Assembly: GCA_020724125.1 (NCBI GenBank)
Contig: DYHM01000027.1
Span: forward strand, 1-8,761
Length of the DNA stretch: 8,761 bases
Direction of reading: 5' to 3'
Source: Patescibacteria group bacterium
Lineage (GTDB): Bacteria; Patescibacteriota; Minisyncoccia; Minisyncoccales; CG1-02-41-26
The notes beneath the pieces are model-generated. The model was given only the letters and a program-made list of their open reading frames with translations. It did no database searches and was not told the origin of the DNA. A program made the translations under genes and the position numbers. Of this stretch, positions 1-4,960 are shown piece after piece. Every line of letters begins with the position of its first letter. Positions within the stretch are counted from its first letter, which is position 1.

Positions 1-32
1 CAATTATAGATTTATATTAACATAAAAAACAC

Positions 33-70
33 TAAAAGAAAAAAGGGCCGATAAGTTGTTAAACTAATCG
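33..70 (-). terminator. Probable intrinsic terminator after the phosphoribosyltransferase-like gene
   Basis: Read on the minus strand, an imperfect stem (CGAT paired with ATCG at 67-70 and 49-52, with an inner GTT/AAC pairing) lies about 20 nt after the stop at 92. It is followed by GGCCC and a run of T interrupted by one C (complement of 34-44). The stem is weak, so this is moderate support only. Confidence 0.4.
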
Positions 71-71
71 A

Positions 72-87
72 CCACCTCACCACCTCA
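72..87. repeat. Two tandem copies of an 8-bp unit
   Basis: CCACCTCA occurs twice back to back (72-79 and 80-87), just past the stop of the phosphoribosyltransferase-like gene. It is the second 8-bp tandem duplication in the window; the other breaks the ClpP-like gene at 2620-2635. It lies outside coding sequence and has no evident effect. Confidence 0.6.
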
Positions 88-91
88 TGTG

Positions 92-952
92 TTAGAGGAT
101 TTTACGGAGAGCGTCTGTGTATCTCGTCTCGTCCATTGGTAAACCAATAATTTTTCGCCCAAGGTCTTGACAGGAAATATATTTGCCGGAGCGCCGCTCA
201 ATCTCATCAAACAGCGTAATCGTTTGATGAAGACAAAATTTTGAGAAGGTTTTTGCGTGCTTGGACGGAATAGATGCCCATTTTTTTGGTTTTCCAAATG
301 GAAGGAGATATGGGACGCCGATATTGTCGTTTCCAACCAGCAGTCGCCCCGAAAGCGGAACGCCTGGATAAAAATCGCGTTCGCACACTTCGTCAACGAC
401 TTCATCATAAGCGCAAACACAACGGATTTCTCGTTTTGCGCCGTTGATGCGATTGATACCCTTGGCGATTCCAATACCCGCGCAAACGAGCGGCACGTAA
501 ATATTTATCCTTGAGAACAATTCAATAATTCTCTCGAGGAGCACTCCCTCGAAAACTACGTCATCTACAATGACGACCTCGCGTGCGCCACTCGCCCGTA
601 GCTTTCGGATTTGTTGAGCAAGTGACGGTGTTCCAGCGCGGCGTCCCAAACCTCGATCTTCGCCATCTTTATTTACAAGACGGCTAATTTCAAAATTTAG
701 CTCGCTCTCAAAGTAGACACGATCCAGCGAGATCGTCGGCAGACCGCTTTCGGTTACAATCCTATTAATACCATTAGAGATTTCATCCTCCGAGATAAGC
801 TCGAAGTCTGAAAAAACTCTACTCATATGGTTTGAGAATTCTTTCCGCAACTGGCGGAAAAATTCTTCTTTAGGCAACACAAAACTATTTTGCATTGCCC
901 ATTTCTTCATCAGCAAGTAAATGTCCGCTGATACAACATACGGTTTTTCCAT
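92..952 (-). CDS. Phosphoribosyltransferase-like protein
   Basis: A 286-residue soluble protein without membrane segments. Residues 126-136 (VVIVDDVVFEG) resemble the PRPP-binding loop of type I phosphoribosyltransferases: a hydrophobic strand, two acidic residues, then a small-residue turn. The usual Thr/Ser of that loop is replaced (FEG), so activity on PRPP is uncertain. A second conspicuous stretch is ERDFYPGVPLSGR at 191-203, followed by a glycine/proline-rich segment to about 220. Type I enzymes transfer ribose-5-phosphate between PRPP and bases; the substrate here cannot be read. The ATG at 952 is supported by a perfect Shine-Dalgarno. The gene follows a LOG-like gene, whose family cleaves nucleoside monophosphates, so a nucleotide-salvage or modification role is an inference. 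Its coding sequence is clearly GC-richer than the neighbours (35 of 60 bases G/C at 541-600), which suggests recent acquisition. Confidence 0.7.
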   Translation of the reverse strand: MEKPYVVSADIYLLMKKWAMQNSFVLPKEEFFRQLRKEFSNHMSRVFSDFELISEDEISNGINRIVTESGLPTISLDRVYFESELNFEISRLVNKDGEDRGLGRRAGTPSLAQQIRKLRASGAREVVIVDDVVFEGVLLERIIELFSRINIYVPLVCAGIGIAKGINRINGAKREIRCVCAYDEVVDEVCERDFYPGVPLSGRLLVGNDNIGVPYLLPFGKPKKWASIPSKHAKTFSKFCLHQTITLFDEIERRSGKYISCQDLGRKIIGLPMDETRYTDALRKIL

Positions 953-962
953 GATTTAATTT

Positions 963-970
963 CCTCCTTT
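963..970 (-). promoter_or_regulatory. Strong Shine-Dalgarno of the phosphoribosyltransferase-like gene
   Basis: The minus strand reads AAAGGAGG, 10 nt before the ATG at 952. It is the only textbook ribosome-binding site among the genes here; mraZ, rsmH, htrA and the R-M genes lack one. It fixes the start codon. The overlapping GAGGAAA (960-966) is complementary to TTTCCTC higher in the leader (within 1027-1034), so the site could be masked. Confidence 0.8.
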
Positions 971-983
971 GTTAAAGAACTAT

Positions 984-1022
984 TCCCTTCCAGAAATAAA
1001 AAATCCCTTCTGGGAAGGGATT
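984..1022 (-). terminator. Terminator hairpin with a competing pairing
   Basis: On the minus strand AATCCCTTC (1022-1014) pairs perfectly with GAAGGGATT (1010-1002) across a CCA loop and runs straight into TTTTTATTT, a good intrinsic terminator. Just after it, TTCTGGAAGGGA (995-984) can instead pair over about 12 bp, with one bulge, to TCCCTTCCCAGAA (1020-1008), which includes the terminator's own 5' arm. It could simply end the LOG-like transcript or act as an attenuator for the downstream gene. Confidence 0.65.
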
Positions 1023-1120
1023 GAGCGAGGAAAAGCGCAAAATTCAAGCGCAACTAACCACAACCAATCTCTTCCAGGAAGAGCTGGCTGTGGCGATGAA
1101 TAGCAAAAACCAAAATTGTA
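1023..1120 (-). promoter_or_regulatory. Hairpin-rich leader/intergenic segment
   Basis: Between the LOG-like stop and the next gene lie further pairings on the minus strand. A two-part hairpin has outer arms CCACAGCCA (1093-1085) and TGGTTGTGG (1066-1058), pairing over 9 bp with one G-U, and an inner stem CTCTT/AAGAG. Next come two copies of the 8-mer whose plus form is AAGCGCAA (1046-1053 and 1033-1040), whose GCGC cores can pair. Last is TTTTCCTC (1034-1027), complementary to the Shine-Dalgarno region. No known riboswitch class was recognised and no convincing promoter was found in the segment, so a regulatory role is inferred. Confidence 0.35.
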
Positions 1121-1684
1121 TTATTTATTTTTTTCATATTGGTATTTTTGTTTGGCAAGTTTAATAGCTTTTTCGGCCGCAATTTGCGGTGTTTCAGCAA
1201 TCTCTATTTTAATCCTTTTCCTATCGTCAAGATATTGTCCTCCTAATTTTTCGCTCCAACCGCCGTAACCTTTAAGCGCGACTACGGGGATATTCGCTTG
1301 ATAAGCAATCGCAATTTCTGTAAGAGTCCCGGAACCTCCGTTGAGCGCGACAATCGCATCACAACTCAACACAAGCGATAATTCTCTACCACCGCCTCTT
1401 TCAAGTCCAGTCGCAATTACAACATCAACATTCTTTTTCTCAAAAATATCTAAACCTTTTCCATAAGTAATGCCAATTGCGATGCCATTTGCTTTTTTAG
1501 CTCCGCGACAAGCGGCAGTAGATAGAGAATCGTAATTTTTTTCCGCGCCAAAAATCAGCGTTGCTCCATTTTTTGCAACCCAATAACCAATTTCTTCCGC
1601 CGCTTGCTCAAAACTTTTTGAGTATTTAAGATCGGCGGCAGACCCCATAACGCCTATTTGTATTTTCCGAAATTGTTTTTTCAT
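1121..1684 (-). CDS. LOG-like Rossmann-fold protein (TIGR00725 type)
   Basis: A 187-residue protein of the LOG/YvdD/TIGR00725 group. Visible marks are the N-terminal beta strand and glycine turn IGVMGS (10-15), GGGRE at 97-101, and the family signature GGSGTLTE at 116-123, whose Glu123 matches the conserved acid of the PGGxGTxxE motif; Asn replaces the proline here. Characterised LOG proteins hydrolyse the N-glycosidic bond of nucleoside monophosphates, releasing base and ribose-5-phosphate. TIGR00725 members are less well defined, so the substrate is unknown. It is cytosolic, with a lysine-rich tail. The gene follows the TrpR-like gene after 47 nt and has an inverted copy of that gene's operator 6 nt before its ATG, so it is probably controlled by that repressor. 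No Shine-Dalgarno is visible. Confidence 0.8.
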   Translation of the reverse strand: MKKQFRKIQIGVMGSAADLKYSKSFEQAAEEIGYWVAKNGATLIFGAEKNYDSLSTAACRGAKKANGIAIGITYGKGLDIFEKKNVDVVIATGLERGGGRELSLVLSCDAIVALNGGSGTLTEIAIAYQANIPVVALKGYGGWSEKLGGQYLDDRKRIKIEIAETPQIAAEKAIKLAKQKYQYEKNK

Positions 1685-1690
1685 ATAATT

Positions 1691-1709
1691 ACTTTATCAT
1701 AGTAAAGCG
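1691..1709 (-). promoter_or_regulatory. Operator copy 1, in front of the LOG-like gene
   Basis: The minus strand reads CGCTTTACTATGATAAAGT, with arms CTTTA and TAAAG around six bases. The exact reverse complement occurs at 2027-2045 over the start region of the TrpR-like gene. This copy spans 7 to 25 nt before the LOG-like ATG, where a repressor would block a -10-like TATGAT (1701-1696) or ribosome access. TTTATCAT half-site words also occur at 1728-1735 and 1739-1746, 11 bp apart. Confidence 0.6.
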
Positions 1710-1731
1710 ACGAAAGCAAAAAAATAATTTA

Positions 1732-2025
1732 TCATTTGTTTATCATCAATTTATAGCCACCCATTCCTTTTTTAAGCCATTTATGAATCCGCGCAATAGT
1801 CGTTGAGCTCATGCCTGTTTCTTTTTCAATTTTATTATAAGACAAATTATTGTTTAACATTTTTGCCACTCTCCATCTTTGTCCAAACTCAATGATTTCA
1901 TTCTCAGTTAATAAATCTCTAAAAAACCTGCGCGCTTCATCAAGATTTTTCAATTTCAGAATTATTTCAAAAAGACTGTCGGTATACGAATTTATCCACT
2001 TTTGTTTATTATTGGCTTTAGTCAT
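1732..2025 (-). CDS. TrpR/YerC-like transcriptional repressor
   Basis: A 97-residue all-helical DNA-binding protein of the TrpR superfamily, YerC/YecD branch. The core from about residue 28 (LDEARRFFRDLLTENEIIEF) through GQRWRVAKML to the helix-turn-helix at about 61-84 (LSYNKIEKETG, then SSTTIARIHKWL) follows the family layout, and the length fits it. Methionine at 2025 is chosen as start: the frame stays open to an ATG at 2070, but that codon lies inside the -35 box of a strong promoter and would add 15 residues foreign to the family. The leader would then be only about 10 nt, with no Shine-Dalgarno. The 19-bp operator covers its own transcription start, which suggests autorepression, and recurs before the next gene. 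Whether it senses tryptophan or another ligand cannot be told. Confidence 0.85.
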   Translation of the reverse strand: MTKANNKQKWINSYTDSLFEIILKLKNLDEARRFFRDLLTENEIIEFGQRWRVAKMLNNNLSYNKIEKETGMSSTTIARIHKWLKKGMGGYKLMINK

Positions 2026-2026
2026 A

Positions 2027-2045
2027 CGCTTTACTATGATAAAGT
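2027..2045 (-). promoter_or_regulatory. Operator copy 2, over the TrpR-like gene start
   Basis: The minus strand reads ACTTTATCATAGTAAAGCG, the exact 19-nt reverse complement of the site at 1691-1709. It overlaps the last three bases of the -10 box and the expected transcription start, and ends 1 nt before the ATG at 2025. This is a classic position for an autoregulatory operator. Confidence 0.65.
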
Positions 2046-2070
2046 ATAGCGCTGTGGTTTTATATGTCAA
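2043..2070 (-). promoter_or_regulatory. Promoter of the TrpR-like gene
   Basis: The minus strand has a perfect -35 TTGACA (2070-2065), a 16-bp spacer and TATACT as -10 (2048-2043). Transcription should start near 2036, about 10 nt before the ATG. It is the best sigma-70-type promoter in the left half and probably also drives the LOG-like gene. Confidence 0.75.
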
Positions 2071-2121
2071 TAGTTATGACTCGCTCACAAAGTGAAATAC
2101 ACGTCGAAGTACAACAAAACT

Positions 2122-2195
2122 GACTACGGGGTAAAAATTCCCGCCCCCAGTCCTCGCTTTCGCCGCCGCCGAAATTTCGCGCCAGCAAAGCTGGC
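2122..2195. repeat. GC-rich palindromic intergenic element A
   Basis: It lies between the ClpP-like stop and the TrpR-like promoter. It contains a GACT..GGGG / CCCC..AGTC inverted repeat (2122-2131 with 2144-2152), the GC-rich stretch GGCGGCGGCGAAAGCGAGG on the minus strand, and a perfect 6-bp hairpin GCCAGC-AAA-GCTGGC (2181-2195). The 20 bases at 2175-2194 recur exactly at 4652-4671. Part resembles 4929-4956. It may also terminate the R-M operon, but there is no T run right after the stem. Confidence 0.6.
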
Positions 2196-2201
2196 ACGCT
2201 G

Positions 2202-2603
2202 CTACTGCTTCTTCTGAAAAACAAACTGAATCACTTCTGCGCCCTCTGGCACATTAGCATCTCTTATATCGTTTATCAAACCTTTTTCCTTCGCTTGCTC
2301 GGGGGTACGTGTATCCGCCTCAAGAAACATTTTTTCAATTTCTGCTTCTGTGTATTGACTTTGTTCCGCGATAATATCAGCAATCAATTTTTGGTCTCGT
2401 TGAATCATTTTTAATTTTTCCTTTTTTGCTTGGCTTATATCAAATCCAACCCCGTGAAAAAGGAACGAAGAATTTTTTACAACGTATCTAGTTTTGCCAG
2501 ATAGAAAAATTACATTGGCGATAGAATCCACAATTCCGATATTGTGAGTAGTTAAGTTTATCGGTAGTGATTTAAAGGAGTTATAAATGGTGATGCCATT
2601 CAT
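2202..2603 (-). CDS. C-terminal catalytic part of the ClpP-like peptidase
   Basis: A 133-residue open frame with all three expected catalytic residues: Ser27 in VDSIAN, His50 in FLFHGVG and Asp97 in EADTRTPEQAKEKGLI. It lacks the N-terminal strands and the PGGSV oxyanion-loop residues, which lie just before its ATG in the same frame. Its ATG overlaps the TGA of the N-terminal frame as ATGA, so coupled reinitiation could make it as a separate chain. Whether such a fragment folds or assembles is doubtful. Confidence 0.6.
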   Translation of the reverse strand: MNGITIYNSFKSLPINLTTHNIGIVDSIANVIFLSGKTRYVVKNSSFLFHGVGFDISQAKKEKLKMIQRDQKLIADIIAEQSQYTEAEIEKMFLEADTRTPEQAKEKGLINDIRDANVPEGAEVIQFVFQKKQ

Positions 2604-2764
2604 AACACTTCCGCCCGGGCTAGATAACTAGATAAAAGGAGATAAAAATCCTTTGTCCCCTGATTTAGTCGCTGTGCGAAAATCCCCATCAGATTTTCGG
2701 CTGTGTTTTGATTTACTTCGGCAGAAAAACTAATAAAGAGTGGTTTTGTAATATTGTTTTCCAT
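2600..2764 (-). CDS. N-terminal part of the ClpP-like peptidase (frameshifted)
   Basis: A 54-codon frame. Residues 1-46 are the start of the ClpP-like fold: a first beta strand LFISFSAEV, a helix NQNTAENLMGIFAQRLNQG and a strand DFYLLLSS. The last eight (YLARAEVL) are out-of-frame product of the 8-bp duplication. It begins 3 nt after the methyltransferase stop without a clear Shine-Dalgarno, so it is probably translated by coupling. Confidence 0.6.
   Translation of the reverse strand: MENNITKPLFISFSAEVNQNTAENLMGIFAQRLNQGTKDFYLLLSSYLARAEVL
2620..2635 (-). repeat. 8-bp tandem duplication breaking the peptidase frame
   Basis: The minus strand reads TTATCTAG twice in a row (plus strand CTAGATAA at 2620-2627 and 2628-2635). 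Eight bases are not a multiple of three, so two copies shift the frame and one copy restores LLLSSPGGSV. A two-copy direct repeat of this size is a typical slipped-strand substrate and could be lost again. Confidence 0.85.
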
Positions 2765-2767
2765 ATT

Positions 2768-3757
2768 TTATACTACTTGAAGTTTCATCTGTGCGTTTTT
2801 ATTTTCAGTAACACTAAATAAGTCAGGTTTATCGCTCAATTCTTTTAATCTTTTTTCTGCGATTTTTACATATTTTTCATTGGCATCAACTCCAATGTAG
2901 TTTTTCCCAAGTTTTTTTGCCGCGACAGCCGTTGTTCCACTTCCAATAAACGGGTCAAGGATAACTGCCTTTTTCGCGAAAGCAGAAAGTTTAATCAAAT
3001 ACTCGCAAATAGCCAATGGTTTAACGGTTTTATGGTCGTTGTATTCGCCCTTCTCTTTTTTAGTGGGTTTTGGAAGTAAAAATGCTTTGTCTATCAATTC
3101 GTTGATACTTTCTATTGTAAAAACATTCGCCGGATACATATTGTCGCCAATCCGCACATTTGTATTGAATAAACCAACTCCGTGTTTGAGCATATTATTC
3201 AAGTAAGTCTGGTCTGCTGGCTTTTGAGCCATCGCTATCGGTTCAAAACAGGATTTTATTTGCGGGGTTTTCCAGCCGTTTAGTTTTGCTCGGATTTTTT
3301 CTTTTGCCTTTTCGTCTATATCCATTTTTTTAATGAAATGGTTAATACCCATTGCTTTGGCTTGGTTTTGAGTATAAAGCCACATAAACGCATCTCTGAT
3401 TTCAAAACCAACATCATCTATCGCTGAAGCCATGCGGTGATATAGCCGAGGGCTGGAAAAAGAAAAGAAAAATCCGCCCGGCTTCAAAATCCTAAAAATC
3501 TCTTTTGAAATATCAAAATACCAAGCATAAAATCTTTTACCCTGTTCTCTGTCAAACTTCATTCCGGCGGGCAAAGACTTTATGGTATATTGATTATCTT
3601 GATTAGAAACCTTTTCGTGGTCCCAGTTGTTGTCTAACTTATCCAAAAAGTAAGGGGGGTCGGTTAAGACAACATCAATGGAGTTTTCCTCGATTTGAGG
3701 AAGCAGTTCCAATGCGTCAGCGCAAATAATTTTATTTATGAATTTGCTGTTTTTCAT
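2768..3757 (-). CDS. DNA methyltransferase, beta-type (N6-adenine or N4-cytosine)
   Basis: A 329-residue S-adenosylmethionine-dependent DNA methyltransferase. The catalytic motif DPPY is at 33-36, directly after the strand IDVVLT. LKPGGFFFSF at 91-100 is the strand following the catalytic domain. HKTVKPL at 242-248 leads to the SAM-binding motif DPFIGSGTT at 268-276 and GVDANEKYVKIAEKRL. Catalytic motif first and SAM motif last defines the beta group; the middle (about 110-230) should hold target recognition. It starts 3 nt after the HNH endonuclease stop and precedes the ClpP-like gene by 3 nt, so it is the modification half of a type II-like R-M operon. DPPY fits either adenine-N6 or cytosine-N4 products, and the recognition site cannot be deduced. 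No Shine-Dalgarno is seen. Confidence 0.92.
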   Translation of the reverse strand: MKNSKFINKIICADALELLPQIEENSIDVVLTDPPYFLDKLDNNWDHEKVSNQDNQYTIKSLPAGMKFDREQGKRFYAWYFDISKEIFRILKPGGFFFSFSSPRLYHRMASAIDDVGFEIRDAFMWLYTQNQAKAMGINHFIKKMDIDEKAKEKIRAKLNGWKTPQIKSCFEPIAMAQKPADQTYLNNMLKHGVGLFNTNVRIGDNMYPANVFTIESINELIDKAFLLPKPTKKEKGEYNDHKTVKPLAICEYLIKLSAFAKKAVILDPFIGSGTTAVAAKKLGKNYIGVDANEKYVKIAEKRLKELSDKPDLFSVTENKNAQMKLQVV

Positions 3758-3760
3758 AAT

Positions 3761-4498
3761 CTATTTTTTGAACGGATTTCTCCCGTTAAATTCTTTGTAG
3801 AGTATCCTATAAATTTTTTCTCTTACTTCTTTATCAAAGTTTCTAACAAAATTTGCGTCAGCCAATTTTATAACTCTGCCCTTATCGTCATAAACCCATC
3901 TGTTTCTATCGCCTCTATTACACTTTTGACATTGCGGGATAATGTTGACGGCGACAAGCGGTTTATTTGGGTCCATATGCGCTTTTTGCAAAATTGTTTT
4001 TGTGCCAGGCCAATGGAAGTGCGGTTTGTCCTCTTGAGATCCGCAAGTGGCACAACGATAATTGTATTTTTCTTTAATCTTTTTCCAGTCGCCTGTTTCT
4101 GCTATGCGATGGCCTTTCTTAAATCCGGGATATGGCTGTTCCAACGAGTAAAGCTGATAAGAACCCCGTTTTATGTTGAGAACAATATTATCTCTGCCAC
4201 CAGCAACAATCCACCAGCCGGCCTGCGCACCTAAATGTCTTGCTTGTTGGACATCATTTGTATCTGGGTAAAAACTCCTTACAAATTTCGTTAGTTCCTC
4301 TTTAGAAACAATCCGTGTTTTTGGATAATCATATGTAAGATACACCAAAACCAAGGCGTCTTTTGTAAAGTTGCCTTGGGAGTCATAAAGTTTCGGCAAT
4401 TTCACGCCAAATTGCTTTAGATACTTTTCGTGATATTCACGAATGGTTTTATAAATACTCTCTATTGATGTTTTGTTTAGAATGAGATGGTCTAACAT
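3761..4498 (-). CDS. HNH restriction endonuclease (probable type II)
   Basis: A 245-residue protein. The C-terminal part is an HNH/beta-beta-alpha-metal nuclease with a zinc-knuckle pair CATC (149-152) and CQKC (190-193), the metal-site KAHMD (His174), VNIIPQC (Asn185) and N194 after the second cysteine pair. The N-terminal 120 residues contain helices (KTIREYHEKYLKQFG, SKEELTKFVRSFY) and AQAGWWIVAGGRD, plausibly DNA-binding. As first gene of an operon with a DNA methyltransferase 3 nt downstream, it is most likely the cognate endonuclease; HNH domains also occur in homing and other nucleases, so this rests on context. The ATG at 4498 follows an extended -10-like element but no Shine-Dalgarno. 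Having the nuclease before the methylase means both share one upstream promoter, with no control (C) protein gene in sight. Confidence 0.85.
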   Translation of the reverse strand: MLDHLILNKTSIESIYKTIREYHEKYLKQFGVKLPKLYDSQGNFTKDALVLVYLTYDYPKTRIVSKEELTKFVRSFYPDTNDVQQARHLGAQAGWWIVAGGRDNIVLNIKRGSYQLYSLEQPYPGFKKGHRIAETGDWKKIKEKYNYRCATCGSQEDKPHFHWPGTKTILQKAHMDPNKPLVAVNIIPQCQKCNRGDRNRWVYDDKGRVIKLADANFVRNFDKEVREKIYRILYKEFNGRNPFKK

Positions 4499-4536
4499 AT
4501 TTTATTAAAGATGCTGTTTAATAAAGTTTTTTGTGA

Positions 4537-4545
4537 ATTTTAGCA
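4537..4545 (-). promoter_or_regulatory. Possible extended -10 promoter of the R-M operon
   Basis: The minus strand reads TGC-TAAAAT, an extended -10 element (TGnTAnnnT) about 40 nt before the HNH ATG. No good -35 box precedes it, as usual for extended -10 promoters. Upstream are two AGGGTTTAT/AGGGTATC-like words (about 4553-4570) that could be regulatory. Confidence 0.4.
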
Positions 4546-4591
4546 AATTGATACCCTATAAACCCTTTATTTAGGTTTTTTAAAGGGAAAA

Positions 4592-4633
4592 ATTAAACTA
4601 CCCCGCCCCGCTCCGTCGGCGGGGCGGTTTAAT
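4592..4633. terminator. GC-rich hairpin flanked by ATTAAAC arms
   Basis: A perfect 9-bp stem CCGCCCCGC (4603-4611) / GCGGGGCGG (4619-4627) with a 7-nt loop. In another register it extends outward through ATTAAAC (4592-4598) / GTTTAAT (4627-4633) with two mismatches. It is nearly symmetrical with only short T/A runs, so it could act as a weak bidirectional terminator between the remnant and the R-M operon, or be a mobile palindromic repeat. Confidence 0.45.
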
Positions 4634-4651
4634 CAAACGCTTTGGGTATTT

Positions 4652-4680
4652 TTTCGCGCCAGCAAAGCTGGTACGCCGCC
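4652..4680. repeat. GC-rich palindromic element B (copy of part of A)
   Basis: The 20 bases TTTCGCGCCAGCAAAGCTGG at 4652-4671 are identical to 2175-2194, and the next eight match with two changes. The CCAGC-AAA-GCTGG hairpin is kept. With element A this shows a short dispersed repeat centred on a triloop hairpin. Confidence 0.65.
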
Positions 4681-4699
4681 TGAAAACAATTTAACAATA

Positions 4700-4909
4700 T
4701 CACAATTCCCGAACAATTACATCTTTCAGGTATTGATTTTTAAAATCTGTTTTTTCTCCGATTTTTGCTTTGCCGTCAGAAACAAATTTTGCCGAGAAAA
4801 GTTTTTTATATTTATTGCTTAACTGTTGCAATAATTTCAAAATTTCAACGACTCTTTCTTTACTTTGATTAACGGCTATCGGATAGGTATCAATTTCTTT
4901 TGACAGCGC
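4700..4909 (-). pseudogene. Headless gene remnant (C-terminal 69 codons)
   Basis: The minus strand has protein-like sequence ALSKEIDTYPIAVNQSKERV, then VEILKLLQQLSNKYKKLF and SAKFVSDGKAKIGEKTDF, ending KNQYLKDVIVREL at a TGA (4702-4700). Composition (Lys/Glu/Leu-rich, helical) looks like a real C-terminus, but there is no ATG. Upstream the frame passes into the GC-rich repeat C, where it reads low-complexity Arg/Ser, and meets a TGA at 4972-4970. It therefore looks like the end of a gene whose front was lost or replaced by the repeat. I do not recognise the family. Lying beside the R-M operon it may be a leftover of another defence or DNA-processing gene, but that is a guess. Confidence 0.55.
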
Positions 4910-4910
4910 A

Positions 4911-4960
4911 TTTCGCGAAGCGAAAAACGAAATTCGGCGGCGCGGCGAATGCGGAGACAG
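4911..4960. repeat. GC-rich palindromic element C
   Basis: It starts with a perfect hairpin TTTCGC-GAA-GCGAAA (4911-4925), whose GCGAAGC core is the very stable GAA mini-hairpin. CGAAATTCGGCGGCGCGGCG and GAATGCGGAG follow, resembling the minus strand of element A (CGAAATTTCGGCGGCGGCG, GAAAGCGAGG). It abuts the truncated end of the gene remnant. Confidence 0.5.

Larger units (their letters stand above)
2202..2764 (-). pseudogene. ClpP-family serine peptidase gene split by an 8-bp duplication
   Basis: Two adjoining frames together encode one ClpP/crotonase-fold peptidase. Frame one starts at ATG 2764, 3 nt after the methyltransferase stop, and gives MENNITKPLFISFSAEV...DFYLLLSS, then runs off as YLARAEVL to a TGA at 2602-2600. 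The second frame supplies S-PGGSV before MNGITIYNSF and continues to 2202. The break is an exact 8-bp tandem duplication (2620-2635). With one copy removed the reading is continuous, ...LLLSSPGGSVMNG..., giving 184 residues. That matches the length and motifs of small ClpP-related proteins annotated as Clp protease proteolytic subunit (SSPGGSV, DSIAN, FHGVGFD, C-terminal VIQFVFQ). Every other part looks intact, so the lesion is recent or the locus is switchable. As third gene of the R-M operon it may tune restriction, as ClpXP does for type I enzymes. Confidence 0.8.

Noticed and set aside
85..514. Alternative open frames over the PRTase-like gene on both strands
   Set aside because: They overlap a gene with a perfect Shine-Dalgarno and recognisable motifs, and their own translations show no family features.
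2026..2070. Longer form of the TrpR-like protein starting at the ATG at 2070
   Set aside because: That ATG lies in the TTGACA -35 box and the added 15 residues (MTYKTTALYFIIVKR) do not fit the family.
1850..2095. Plus-strand open frame antisense to the TrpR-like gene
   Set aside because: Shadow of a well-recognised helix-turn-helix gene; it also crosses that gene's promoter.
2620..2640. Programmed ribosomal frameshift joining the two peptidase frames
   Set aside because: The second frame has a TAG just upstream of the junction, leaving a shift window of about 10 nt without a slippery heptamer; the 8-bp duplication explains the shift fully.
3695..4234. Open frames antisense to, or in another frame of, the HNH gene
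   Set aside because: The HNH gene on the minus strand has zinc cysteines and HNH residues; the others are Phe/Cys-rich or motif-free shadows.
4499..4700. Small control (C) protein gene for the R-M operon
   Set aside because: No open frame with a helix-turn-helix on either strand; the stretch holds a -10-like element, a GC-rich hairpin and repeat B.
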